From Liolophura sinensis (taxonomy: Eukaryota > Mollusca > Polyplacophora > Chitonida > Chitonidae): a DNA stretch of 64,000 nucleotides. A program made the translations under genes and the position numbers. The notes beneath the pieces were generated by a model. The model ran no database searches. It worked only from the letters and a program-made list of their open reading frames with translations, and was not told the DNA's origin. Positions 1 through 12,200 of the stretch are shown here, piece after piece (position 1 is the first letter of the stretch; each line of letters starts with the position of its first letter). The stretch spans positions 29,474,628-29,538,627 of the forward strand of contig NC_088305.1 in NCBI RefSeq assembly GCF_032854445.1. Direction: 5' to 3'.

Positions 1-1913
1 TATAGGACAAGGCAAACTGACAGAATACTCACTGTGTAGAGGACAAGGCAAACTGACAGTATACTCACGGTGTAGAGGACAAGGCAAACTGACAGAATAC
101 TCACTGTGTAGAGGACAAGGCAAACTGACAGAATACTCACAGTGTAGAGGACAAGGCAAACTGACAGAATACTCACTGTGTAGAGGACAAGGCAAACTGA
201 CAGAATACTCACGGTGTAGAGGACAAGGCAAACTGACAGAATACTCACAGTGTAGAGGACAAGGCAAAATGACAGAATACTCACTGTGTAGAGGACAAGG
301 CAAACTGACAGCATACTCACTGTGTAGAGGACAAGGCAAACTGACAGAATACTCACAGTGTAGAGGACAAGGTAAAATGACAGAATGCTCAGTGTGTAGA
401 GGACAAGGCAAAATGACAGAATACTCACAGTGTAGAGGACAAGGCAAACTGACAGAATACTCACAGTGTAGAGGACAAGGCAAACTGACAGAATACTCAC
501 GGTGTAGAGGACAAGGCAAACTGACAGAATACTCACTGTGTAAAGGACAAGGCAAACTGACAGAATACTCACTGTGTAGAGGACAAGGCAAACTGACAGA
601 ATACTCACGGTGTAGAGGACAAGGTAAAATGACAGAATACTCACTGTGTAGAGGACAAGGCAAAATGACAGAATACTCGCGGTGTAGAGGACAAGGCAAA
701 CTGACAGAATACTCACAGTGTAGAGGACAAGGCAAACTGACAGAATACTCACGGTGTAGAGGACAAGGCAAACTGACAGAATACTCACAGTGTAGAGGAC
801 AAGGCAAAATGACAGAATACTCACGGTGTAGAGGACAAGGCAAACTGACAGAATACTCACAGTGTAGAGGACAAGGCAAACTGACAGAATACTCACTGTG
901 TAGAGGACAAGGCAAACTGACAGAATACTCACTGTGTATAGGACAAGGCAAACTGACAGAATACTCACTGTGTAGAGGACAACGCAAACTGACAGAATAC
1001 TCAGTGTGTAGAGGACAAGGCAAAATGACAGAATACTCACTGTCTAGAGGGAAAGGCAAACTGACAGAATACTCACAGTGTAGAGGACAAGGCAAACTGA
1101 CAGAATACTCACTGTGTAGAGGACAAGGCAAACTGACAGAATACTCACTGTGTAGAGGACAAGGCAAACTGACAGAATACTCATGGTGTAGAGGACAAGG
1201 CAAACTGACAGAATACTCACGGTGTAGAGGACAAGGCAAACTGACAGAATACTCACTGTGTAGAGGACAAGGCAAACTGACAGAATACTCACAGTGTAGA
1301 GGACAAGGCAAACTGACAGAATACTCACGGTGTAGAGGACAAGGCAAACTGACAGAATACTCACAGTGTAGAGGACAAGGCAAAATGACAGAATACTCAC
1401 GGTGTATAGGACAAGGCAAACTGACAGAATACTCACAGTGTAGAGGACAAGGCAAACTGACAGAATACTCACTGTGTAGAGGACAAGGCAAACTGACAGA
1501 ATACTCACTGTGTAGAGGACAAGGCAAACTGACAGAATACTCACGGTGTAGAGGACAAGGCAAACTGACAGAATACTCAGTGTGTAGAGGACAAGGCAAA
1601 ATGACAGAATACTCACTGTCTAGAGGAAAGGCAAACTGACAGAATACTCACAGTGTAGAGGACAAGGCAAACTGACAGAATACTCACTGTGTAGAGGACA
1701 AGGCAAACTGACAGAATACTCACTGTGTAGAGGACAAGGCAAACTGACAGAATACTCATGGTGTAGAGGACAAGGCAAACTGACAGAATACTCACTGTGT
1801 AGAGGACAAGGCAAACTGACAGAATACTCACTGTGTAGAGGACAAGGCAAAATGACAGAATACTCACTGTCTAGAGGACAAGGCAAACTGACAGAATACT
1901 CACTGTGTAGAGA
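1..1913. repeat. 36-bp minisatellite, about 53 copies
   Basis: Tandem array of a 36-bp unit (core TAGAGGACAAGGCAAACTGA) running from the left edge, so its true length is unknown. It lies in the VPS50 intron after the last visible exon. The unit length is a multiple of three and has no stop in several frames, so long reading frames appear on both strands (for example 269-1639 plus, a 12-residue repeat TEYSxCRGQGKL). Most variation is at one dinucleotide (CTG, CAG, CGG, GTG or TGG before TGT). A marker variant (TGTCTAGAGG) recurs at 1041, 1617 and 1868, spaced 576 bp (16 units) and 251 bp (7 units minus one base), showing block duplication. A one-base deletion near 1626 shifts the frame. I regard it as non-coding. 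Confidence 0.97.
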
Positions 1914-3182
1914 TAGTAGTCAAACAGCTGGGACATACACAAGATAACATCAAAGGCAATTGGCTTCAGGTAGGTCATCATCTGCATGTATTTACCTGGG
2001 AGACAGAATGACACCAGACTTTCCATTAATAGACATCAAACAAAGTCACCAGGTAAGATACGAGTTTGCTTATACTCTCATATCAAAATGTATAATAACA
2101 AAAATGCAAACACCATCAAAACTGCCTATCAGATTTATTTATACATCATATTTTTTATCAAATTATATCAATTTCAAAATTTTATATCAAATTTTATTAT
2201 TTCAAAACTGACGAAAAAAAACTGGATTAAAACAGTCCCTCGGTCCAACGCTGATTGGATGACTGATCAAGTGAGAATCCCGTATACTATTTTTACAGAG
2301 CAGGCCGGTGTTATAGTAAATAACAGCAGCATACAAATGATTCCTTACCAAACACTCGTACTACATTCAGGGTTGTGTTGGTTATGATTGGGGCAGGCCG
2401 GAAATTGCTTCGACTTCTTGATAACTTCTTCAGGCTCCTGGGATGAGAAGTGCAACAGATGTTAAAACGTCTGTTTGCTGTAGGCATATTGTAACTTGTA
2501 ATTAAGCATTATGCATAGGGTAAGTCCCTATGAGATTTTGACCATTATTTAAAATATTTATGGTATGAATGAATGATTATGGCTAAACATCACATCAGCA
2601 ATTTACTTCGGCCACATCAAGGAAAACGCATATTAGAACCATGAAACAATATAGTTTTTATATTAAAAAATGATAATATACATTTTAAAATAATTTACAT
2701 GTAAAAAAAAAAAAAAAAAACAACCCCCAATTTCCAACAAGTGATAACAGATATAAACATCATATCAGTGGTCTTCAACCAACGTTAGACTGCTCAAACA
2801 GAACACATGCGCATCGCCAACCATATATTGTCATAAAGGCCCCACGAGCAGGGGTCTCCCTGGTCTCTGTGTCCCAGAGCCTGTAACCACTATCAGCTCC
2901 CAGGTTAAACTGTAACTGGCCTGCCAAATTTTCACGGGTCCTAAAAGATAGGCTTTCTAATGTGAGCCCTGGTATCTAGTTAGAACAACTTGATCTCTTC
3001 AAAAAAGTCATTTTCCAGGAGGCATCTCCATAGTCCACTTTTGATTTTTTTCTGCAGAAGGTTTTAGAAAAAACCAAAAACATCCACAGAGCCCCCAGTT
3101 TTGTAAAATCTTTTGCCACAGGTTACTATCTTTTGAGTTCAGTTTTGCTGAAACGTCATTAGCTGACTTGTTTTATACTAAC
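1914..3182. other. VPS50 intron sequence, no recognised feature
   Basis: AT-rich intronic DNA between the 36-bp array and the last visible VPS50 exon. It holds an A-tract near 2703-2720. I find no VPS50-like exon here on the minus strand, so the next exon lies beyond the left edge. Confidence 0.6.
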
Positions 3183-3298
3183 CTTTTAGCAGGAGTGGTC
3201 TCCCCTGCCAGTTCATCAATAAATTCCTGCTTGAGTTCATCGGGAACGTCAGAATCTGAATCGCTGTCGTCTTTGTACCCAAAACCAGAATCATCCAT
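3183..3298 (-). CDS. VPS50 coding exon 14 (last visible)
   Basis: Contains [17 protein letters not shown], matching DSDSDVPEELKRDYVDE of vertebrate VPS50. Donor GTTAGT. It ends two bases into a codon, so translation continues in an exon left of the window. Confidence 0.93.
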
Positions 3299-6200
3299 CT
3301 GTTAAACAGGCCAGAGGCAAGACAACGTTACACCTGGAAACAGCTGTGGCTTTCAACAAGAGAATGAAATTATCCTACGTAGAACAAAAGGAAACGACAA
3401 CTTTGAAGTTAAAGGGATACAGAATTGATTCTGATTGGCTGGTGTGAGAGATTGGCAAGTCTGGGCTATGGCTCGTCTAGGCTATATTTTAGCTATGATA
3501 GATTTATTCAAGGCTGCAAGATTTAACCCAGGAAACGCTATCATTACAGTCAGCCTGTCAGTGTCAATTCTCTATCCCTTTAATTAAAACACAAAAACTG
3601 TATTACAATAATACAATATCCTATCATGTTCAAATATATCTGTCATTATTTCATTACAGAACTGTCAGGAAGTCTGAGAGTTCTATAGATCTTAGAAAGG
3701 TGTAACGTGTTTTGCTTGCGAGGTAAAAAATGTTATTCTGATTCAGACAAAATGCTTGTGTGTTCCATTCAAAGCTGTCATGAGGGGGATGCGCATAATC
3801 TTGTATCCTGCAGCTGATGTCATGTATGTCTGCATGAGTGGGATGAGTATAATATTGTATCCTGTAGCTGATGTCATGTGTTTCCGCATTAGGGGGATGC
3901 GTATAATCTTGTATCCTGCAGCTGATGTCATGTATGTCTGCATGAGGGGGATACGTATAATCTTGTGTCCTGCAGCTGATGTCATGTGTGTCTGCACGAG
4001 GGGGACACATATAATCTTGTATCCTGCAGGTGATGTCATGTGTGTCTGCATGAGGGGATGCGTATAATCTTGTGTCCTGCAGCTGATGTCATGTGTGTCT
4101 GCGCGAGGGGGATGCATATAATCTTGTATCCTGCAGGTGATGTCATGTGTGTCCGCATGAGGGAGTTGCGTATAATCCTGTATCCTGCAGCTGATGTCAT
4201 GTATGTCTGCATGAGGGGGATGCGTATAATCTTGTGTCCTGCAGCTGATGTCATGTATGTCTGTATGAGGGGCATGCATATAATCTTGTATCCTGCAGGT
4301 GATGTCATGTGTGTCTGCATGAGGGAGTTGCGTATAATCCTGTATCCTGCAGCTGATGTCATGTATGTCTGCATGAGGGGCATGCGTATAATCTTGTATC
4401 CTGCAGTTGATGTTGTGTGTCTGCATGACGGGGACGTGTACAATCTTGTATCCTGCAGCTGGTGTCATGTATGTCTGCATGAGGGGCATGAGTGGAATCT
4501 TGTATTCCGCAGCTGATGTCATGTGTGTCTGCATGAGGCGGACATGTATAATCTTGTATCCTGCAGCTGACGCCATGTGTGTCTGATGACTAGGATATCT
4601 CCTCTTGTTTGCATGTGAAACACGGACCACGATGCTGAAGCAATTTGCCTGTACATCAGTCTTCTGCGCTGAACTTATGCGTCTTTGACAGGCCAACACC
4701 CAGCCCAACAAGACGGTTAATGACATCACATATGACTGAGTAAGCATGTATTAACAAATAATATTCTATTGAAAAGTTCTGAGCAACAAAAGATATATTT
4801 TACAACCTTCATTTGGCCCTAAAATGCACTAATTAGGGCAAATACAGTACGCATTCTTACCCCATTGGTAGCCAAGACGTCCTCATGCTCTTCCTCATCT
4901 TTTTGGATATCAAAAGGATTCCCGTCACCTTTGAATTTTTGGAAGTAGCCGTTTTCAGGTTTGGACGTGGACGTAGGCATGGACATGGCGCTATCAGGTA
5001 CTGTCACGGTCGTCGTTGTAGCCATTGTGTTTGAGGACTTGGATGGCGTGCTAGCCCCGAGACCGTTGACAGTAGAGGGTTTGGAGGGATCAGACCAATT
5101 CCTCATAAAACGGAATTCCTAAGAAAACACAAGCGAAAATGTGCAACGAGGAAACTACCTTTAACACTTAATAATTTAAATAATTCTGTGACTTTTGCCA
5201 CTTATATAAAGCTACGGCCGTATGTGGGAAGATCTGCTAGCAAACCTGCGGAGGGTCATAGGTTTCACAGTGCGCTGGTCGGTTTCCACATACTATTATA
5301 CTGGCTGCCGTGGTATAAGTGAAATATTCTTGATGGTGAAAAATATCAGCCAAAGAAATAAGACTACAAAGGATATTTTTCATAAAACAGTTTCGTGTAA
5401 AAAGAAAAGAAAAAAAAAAGAGGAATTCCCCTAGACAAGTTTTGTGTCTTAAGTTAGTGTCAGAAACCTTTTCTCAGGCTAGAAATACACTGATCAAACC
5501 ACACTGATCAAACAACACTGATCATTGTGTGCTAACACAAGGCAAACCAGTACTTTGGGTGTCTCTTAATCCTCAGCACCATGCCAAGGAAGTACTAAAA
5601 TAGCCAATTTCAAAGTCTCGAGAATAACCTGACTCTTGACAGAATAGAGGCCTTCTCCAAACAAGGAGAAGGCCTATACTCAACCTCCACCTCAATTCTA
5701 CATAATGGAATACATATATTTGTAACAAAAAATTCTCTTTTGTTTTCGAAGTTATTTGTACATTTATTTTAACAATGGCACTATCAACTTATAATGGTAT
5801 TTATGTCAAATGCGGTGTTCAAGTTTTTCCTTGTGTTAAAAAAGGTAAAAATCGCTGTATTTGAACTCTTGACCTTATAGGTGAAGGCTACTGCAGGAGA
5901 TACTCACAAGAAGTTGTAGTATAGTGAAGTTGGATTTGACTGGGCAAATCTCCCAGCCTTCATTCTCCAGGAACATCCTCAGCTCCTCCATCCTCGCCCG
6001 GTGGTAATTACGGAAATAATTCAGGCTCTGTCGCTTCAGTGAGTCCTGTAGGCCTTCAGATTTACTCCCGCAAAATTCCTCACCAATCAGAATCAACCTG
6101 GTCAAAACAAGTACAGGTCAGCATTAATCAGAGAAAAAGTTGAAAAAGAGGCTTGTTACCTTGGTAACCTAGCACCAATCACAAGTGACAGTACAAAATA

Positions 6201-9200
6201 ACACAGTTCACCACCAATCAGATGAAAGCTAACTCAGGCTGGCTGGGCAGTTTTAGAGATGATCCCAAAACGAATTCTTGCCTTGAGAAAGTACACAGGT
6301 CAGTTGTGTGGGCCAAAACCTAATTTTGTCAATGTTTTTTGCCAGCAAAGCTTCATTGAACATTTAGAGAAGTTTTGGAGATATAATATTAGCCAAGCAA
6401 ACATGAATTATGATCAGAAAGTGAATAAAAGGTGAGTGAAATATTGTCAATGTTTGTTATCAATAAGCTTCAATGTCAAGTGGAGACAAACTGGTTCACC
6501 AAATTGAATAATTTAAAAAAAAAACAAACAATCAGTGCATTAATGATTTTTCCCAGAAGGATGGACAAAAGGTACAGGACTACAACTATACTCTAAGCAA
6601 AATTTGGTAAGGAGCCAAAAAACAATACTGATGGCAAATGTAAGACCTTGTGCTTTGACATTAGCAGCACATTCAATGCAGGATGTTCTCAACGCAAAAT
6701 AAGGACCAAGACAAATAAATCCGCTTAAATTTGTTTACCTGTTGACGAGATCTAACACCTGAATAAACTCGTCAAACTTGAAGCTGGAGAGGTCAGTGGC
6801 CAGGATGTAGGTCTTGACTTTCTGCTGGACATCTTGCCAGATTCGGCCTAACCCATGCTCAAGCTTCTGCTTGATGTAATGACGGTTAAATGTCGCTTCA
6901 ACATTACTGCCCAACGTCTCTGAAAGTAAATCGTAAAATTGAAGGGCTCTTCAAGAAATGTTCTTGAAGATTTGTAAGAAATTCAAGAACTTTTCAAGGC
7001 CAGTAGTTGGCCTTTTTCTTGCTTTTATTTATTTATTTATTTATTTATTTAACGCCATACGATGGACGCCAGCATTATGGTGGGAGGAAACTGGGCAGAG
7101 TCCTGGGGAAATTCATGATGATCCGCAGATTGCTGGTAGACCTTCCCATGTATGGTTTTCTTGCTATTAGGCTTTTGCCTAGAAGTGTAATCCAAATTGA
7201 ACACTTAACTATGTGCCTCACATCGATAAAATTTTGTGATGTAATGGCACAATTTCAGTCAATTTTAAGCATCTAGCTTCAAATATCTTCTTTTTGTAAA
7301 TAAGATTTCTCAATAAAGTTTTTGACTTCAAAACAGGTTTCAGGAGTAGAGAAAGGAATAAATCTACCTGTGAATCTTTATCTAACCATTTTGCGGTTGT
7401 TTACTTACCTGCCTCGCTGAGCAGCCCTTCATGCCACTCTATGGTCATGTGATAGCTCTTCATCACTTCCCATAATGCTTTGCACAACCCGATCAAGCAA
7501 GGAATGAACACTTCACCTGTGATAAACTAAATAAAAAAAAGACAGAATACATGTAACTATTAATGTCCATTAATTTACATATTTATACAATTCCCACAGG
7601 AATTCCCAGACCCTCACTGAATAACTTAAAAAAACTCTTGACTAACTAATTAACTAACTAGTTAACTAATTCATTGACTAACTTAATTTTTTCCATGTTG
7701 GGGAGGAGCATAAAACTAAAAATAAAACATGAAAATCATCTACTTTGTGGAAAACTGGGAATACTCCATCAATTTTTTCTCTCAAAGCCATATCATACAC
7801 GATCGGAGGGCCTTGAACAGCAGGGAAATCTTTAAAACATCTAGATCGGACAAAATAAAAACCTGAATTTTCAGTTTTATTTTTATTCCATATTTTTGGG
7901 GGGGGGGGGGGGTTCTTGGTTGGCTCCCCAGTAATAAAGAAATAAAAACAAATAAAACAGATATAACCTTATTTGTAAGTGAGTTAAAAGTTAATTAGAA
8001 AGGGTGGAGTAAAACTTCAGAGCTGGGCGTAAAACTTTAGAATTGGGCAAGTTATTGAATGACAAACGCAAAGACTTTCAGCAGCAGAGTGATATCAACA
8101 GGCATGCCATACTGGTGGAAGGCTAGCGGATTCCACTAAACTTCGTGTATGACCACCTGAACTGAAGTTCTGTTGATTTCGACTGACAACAAGCCTCACA
8201 GAAGAGCGAAGACTTGGATTCTTTTTCTAAAGCTGGGATTAAACCCACATCTTCTGTGTCAGAGTGTTCGGGAAACACCCATCTTAACCACGCTGCCATG
8301 ATCTGTCTCCTGCCCCCTGCCCCCCTGCCCCAAAATGAGATGTCAAGTCCCAGTTATCTCACCTTGCACAAGTCTGGATACTGTCTCTTCTGGAAGTTGG
8401 CTTGCATGTGGCCAGCGCACAACTCTACATAGCCCAGGACGATGGTGAACGCAGTGTTGTGGATAGCGCTGGCATAATGCATGTGCAGCTGGTCCATGGC
8501 AGTCTGGCAACGAAAAAAACAAGCACGCCGCAGCTACAGATGTTTAATTCAAACTGTGTTATTATTCTGACACAAAAATTCATAATTTAATTTTTTATTT
8601 GTTGTTTAACGTCATACTCAAGAATTTTCACTTATTAAATTGGGTAAAACCAATGACATTTGGCGCTGACAAATGTGACATACAGATATACATACAATAA
8701 AGTGCATTTTTAGAGGCAAATAAAATATTCATTTTGAAACTGAAACTTCTCTCAGTAGAATATAATCCGACCTTTCAACACACCTAAAAACATTTCTCTA
8801 GCATGAATCATAATAAGACAAAAGTGCACCTTAGTTATGATAGAACTTTCAGGCAATATGTTTTAGCTAATTTTAAGGTTACTTGATTTGTTTTACCCTA
8901 TTTCATTTCAAAAATTTTATTGTGTGCATATAGTGAGTAAGGTTATGTTTTGTACCTTTCACACTGTTGAATTTAACTTGTTGCATGTATGTGTGTATGT
9001 ATACTAAAGGTTTTACGTGGTTTGAGGTTTAGCATCCAGATTTATCATTTACTCATAATTAGCTTCCCGTGTATATATTGTTAAACTGAGTTTAAAAAAT
9101 ATTTAAAAAGTGTACATTAATCGGAGTACACTTAAAATCACTACATAATGAAGTGTGTTTTTTTCGTTTTTTCCGCCAACACTCGGCAGTCTCCACAGAA

Positions 9201-12200
9201 TTACGCCACACAAGTCCGACCTTTATCAGCTGTCAGAGCTTCATTATTTAGTTCAGTGTTAAAAAAAGCTACAAGAGTCAAAACAAGCATATCAAATTTC
9301 TTCCAAAATGGTTTGCTGCTCAGCATACGGTTATAAAAACAGTTCGTGGAAGACCCCTGGAGTTATTCTTTTGAAGTTGTCAGACAATTTGACTCTCAGG
9401 AAGACTTGGATTTACAGAACAAGACGGGAGCATTTTGTACTGTATCTGTTCTCTTCATTTTTCATCTGAAAGTTAAGAGACGAATACAGCTAGCTGAAGT
9501 TGAAGGATTTGGCTACTATGGGGGTCGCAGTCGACTAAAACCTCAAGCTTAAATGAACTAATAGATTTGCAAATCTCTGTACACTTAGACTGACATCCAC
9601 ATTTTTATCGTACATGACTATATGGCCATAGGCTATTTCGAGTGAGTGAGTGAGTGAGTGCTTGGGGTTTAACGTCATGCTCAACAATTTTTCAGTCATA
9701 TGACCACAAAGGAATCCTTTTTTATTTATGTAATGTGCCTCCTTGCTCCAGGACGGATTTCCACTGCTCTTTTATCTAGTGGTGCTTCACTGAGACGACT
9801 TACCGAAGGCAAGTAAGCCGCCCCAACCTGAGCCATTATACTGATACGGGTCAACCAGTCATTGCACTGTCCCCTTCATGCTGAACGCCAAGCGGGGAAG
9901 TCACAACTCCCTCTTTTAAAGTCAGTGTCATAAATCAGAACTTCAACATCGTCCAATATGGTTTCAAATTGATACAGCAGTATATTTTCTTTTGTGTGGT
10001 TCAAATACATGTCAAAAATAACACCGTTTTGATAGGAATTCTCAGGTAATTTAGGCTCAGCAGTACCAGGCAGCCAGCAGGTCAGCTACATTATAGGGCA
10101 GTAAGTCTATTGTTTTGGTAGATGTAAAGTCATTATTATGTTTTTCAGAAGCCCTTCCCGTAATATATTGTTTCAACAGGCCACTAGCTAAATCTGGACA
10201 CTAATCCTTTAACAACTTTTCATTTGAGGCCCACATGATGAGAAGTTATTGGGTGTTTGTGCATAAACTGTGTCTTCTTGTGGCAGAGCGAATCCATGCT
10301 GCCAAAGTGCTGCCGCCACTGTAATATCATGTTGAAGACACCAGACATGACACCCCACCCAGTCACCTTAATCTGACACCAGGCCAACCAGTCTTGTTTC
10401 CAAGCAAGTACCATTTATAAAGTCACTGTTTCATGTACCATCTACCATCTGTATATTACCATCTATGTAATTGGATACTAAAGACCCTGTATGTGAATAA
10501 TTTAAATAAATAAAAGTGGACATTGATACTGTAGGGACCCACCTGTGTTTTTCCCAGCATCCTGTATGCTGTTTGCACTTTGCTGTAATGCACGTGGTCA
10601 AAGTTTGTACAGGTCCGTGATAAGGCCACATCCAACTGCTCCTCTATCATCTCCAGGGTGTCCTGCAGCTTAGCATTGAGCTCACTGAAAAGAAAAAGTC
10701 ATATAAAAGAACCGACCGGTCATAATGTGCTTTGATCTCACCTAGAACAGAGGTCATAAAGTGGGCAAAGCTGACTGACAACAGAGGTCATTACGTGGGC
10801 AAAGCTGACTGACAATAGAGGTCATAATGTGAAAAAAGGCTGGATGACAACAGAGGTCATAATGTGGAAAAGGCTGACTGACAACAGACATCATAATACT
10901 GGACGACAGCAGGGGTCATAATGTGGAAAAAGCTGGATGACAACAGAGGTCATAAGCTGGAAAAAGCTGACTGACAACAGACATCATAATGTGGAAAAAG
11001 CTGACTGACAACAGAGGTCATAATGTGGAAAAAGCTGGATGACAACAGAGGTCATAAGCTGGAAAAAGCTGACTGACAACAGACATCATAATGTGGAAAA
11101 AGCTGACTGACAACAGAGGTCATAATGTGGAAAAAGCTGGATGACAACAGAGGTCATAATGTGGAAAAGCTGGATGACAACAGAGGTCATAACGTAGAAA
11201 AAGCTGGATGACAACAGAAGTCATAATGTGGAAAAAGCTGACTGACAACAGACATCATAATGTGAAAAAAGCTGGATAACAACAGAGGTCATAACATGGA
11301 AAAAGCTGACTGACAGAGGTCATAATGTGGAAAAAGCTGGATGATACACATCATAATGTGGAAAAACCTGGATAACAAAAAGACGTCATAATGTGGGAAA
11401 AGTTGGATAACAAAAAGACGTCATAATGTGGAAAAAGCTGGATAACAACAGACATCATAATGTGGAAAAAGCTGGATAACAACAGACGTCATAATGTGGA
11501 AAAAGCTGATTAACAGACGTCATAATGTGGAAAAAGCTGGATAACAACACACACCATAATGTGACATAAGTTGACAGTCTTTCAAAATTACTCCAGATTG
11601 AACAAGAACTGTTAACCTGCAGCAGTGCACATGCACGCCGTAGGCGTCACTTTTATCGCAAATTAACATCTTCATCTCGTCTGCTGCTAGGCCTAGTTTG
11701 CAAGAATGGATTCACGGTGTGCCAAATTCTGCTACAGCTTTTTATGCGGACAGCTGTCTAGTTTAAGAACGGATCTTTGACATGACACTCCCCACACGCG
11801 CAAAGGTACTGGGTAGTCACCCCTAATCTCCACAGAGTTTTTTTTCCCAAATTCCAATTTATCACGAAATAATGATAATTAAACAATCAACCTGTTGCAA
11901 AGTGCATGTACTAAAAGTATTATGATTAAAACTGAGGAAACCATGAACTGTTGGTGGTAGGATCATAGACTAACTGCTCAGTGAAGTGTGAGCTTGTTTG
12001 TTAAAATTCCTGGACTGTCAGTATAATCCCCTGGTCATCCCTGATGGTCTCCTGCAGTAAGTAATAACCACAACCAACGCAATCAATCCTGGGATACACT
12101 TTATCAGTCAGAGGGCAAAACTTTTGGTCATTTACTGTATGTGTAATGTGCCTCCTTGTTGCAGGACGGATTTCCACTGCTCTTCTATCTAGTGCTGCTT

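Noticed and set aside
269-1639. 456-codon plus-strand open frame of 12-residue repeats
   Set aside because: Arises because a 36-bp repeat has no stop in that frame. It has no unique ends or splice context, most variation changes the residue, and VPS50 runs through it on the other strand.
1-1913. CRISPR-like appearance of regularly spaced repeats
   Set aside because: Units are contiguous with no unique spacers, and the window is plainly eukaryotic. The same applies to the other arrays.
3743-4747. 334-codon minus-strand frame through the 54-bp array
   Set aside because: Same artefact: period divisible by three. It sits between VPS50 exons 13 and 14, whose junction is well supported.
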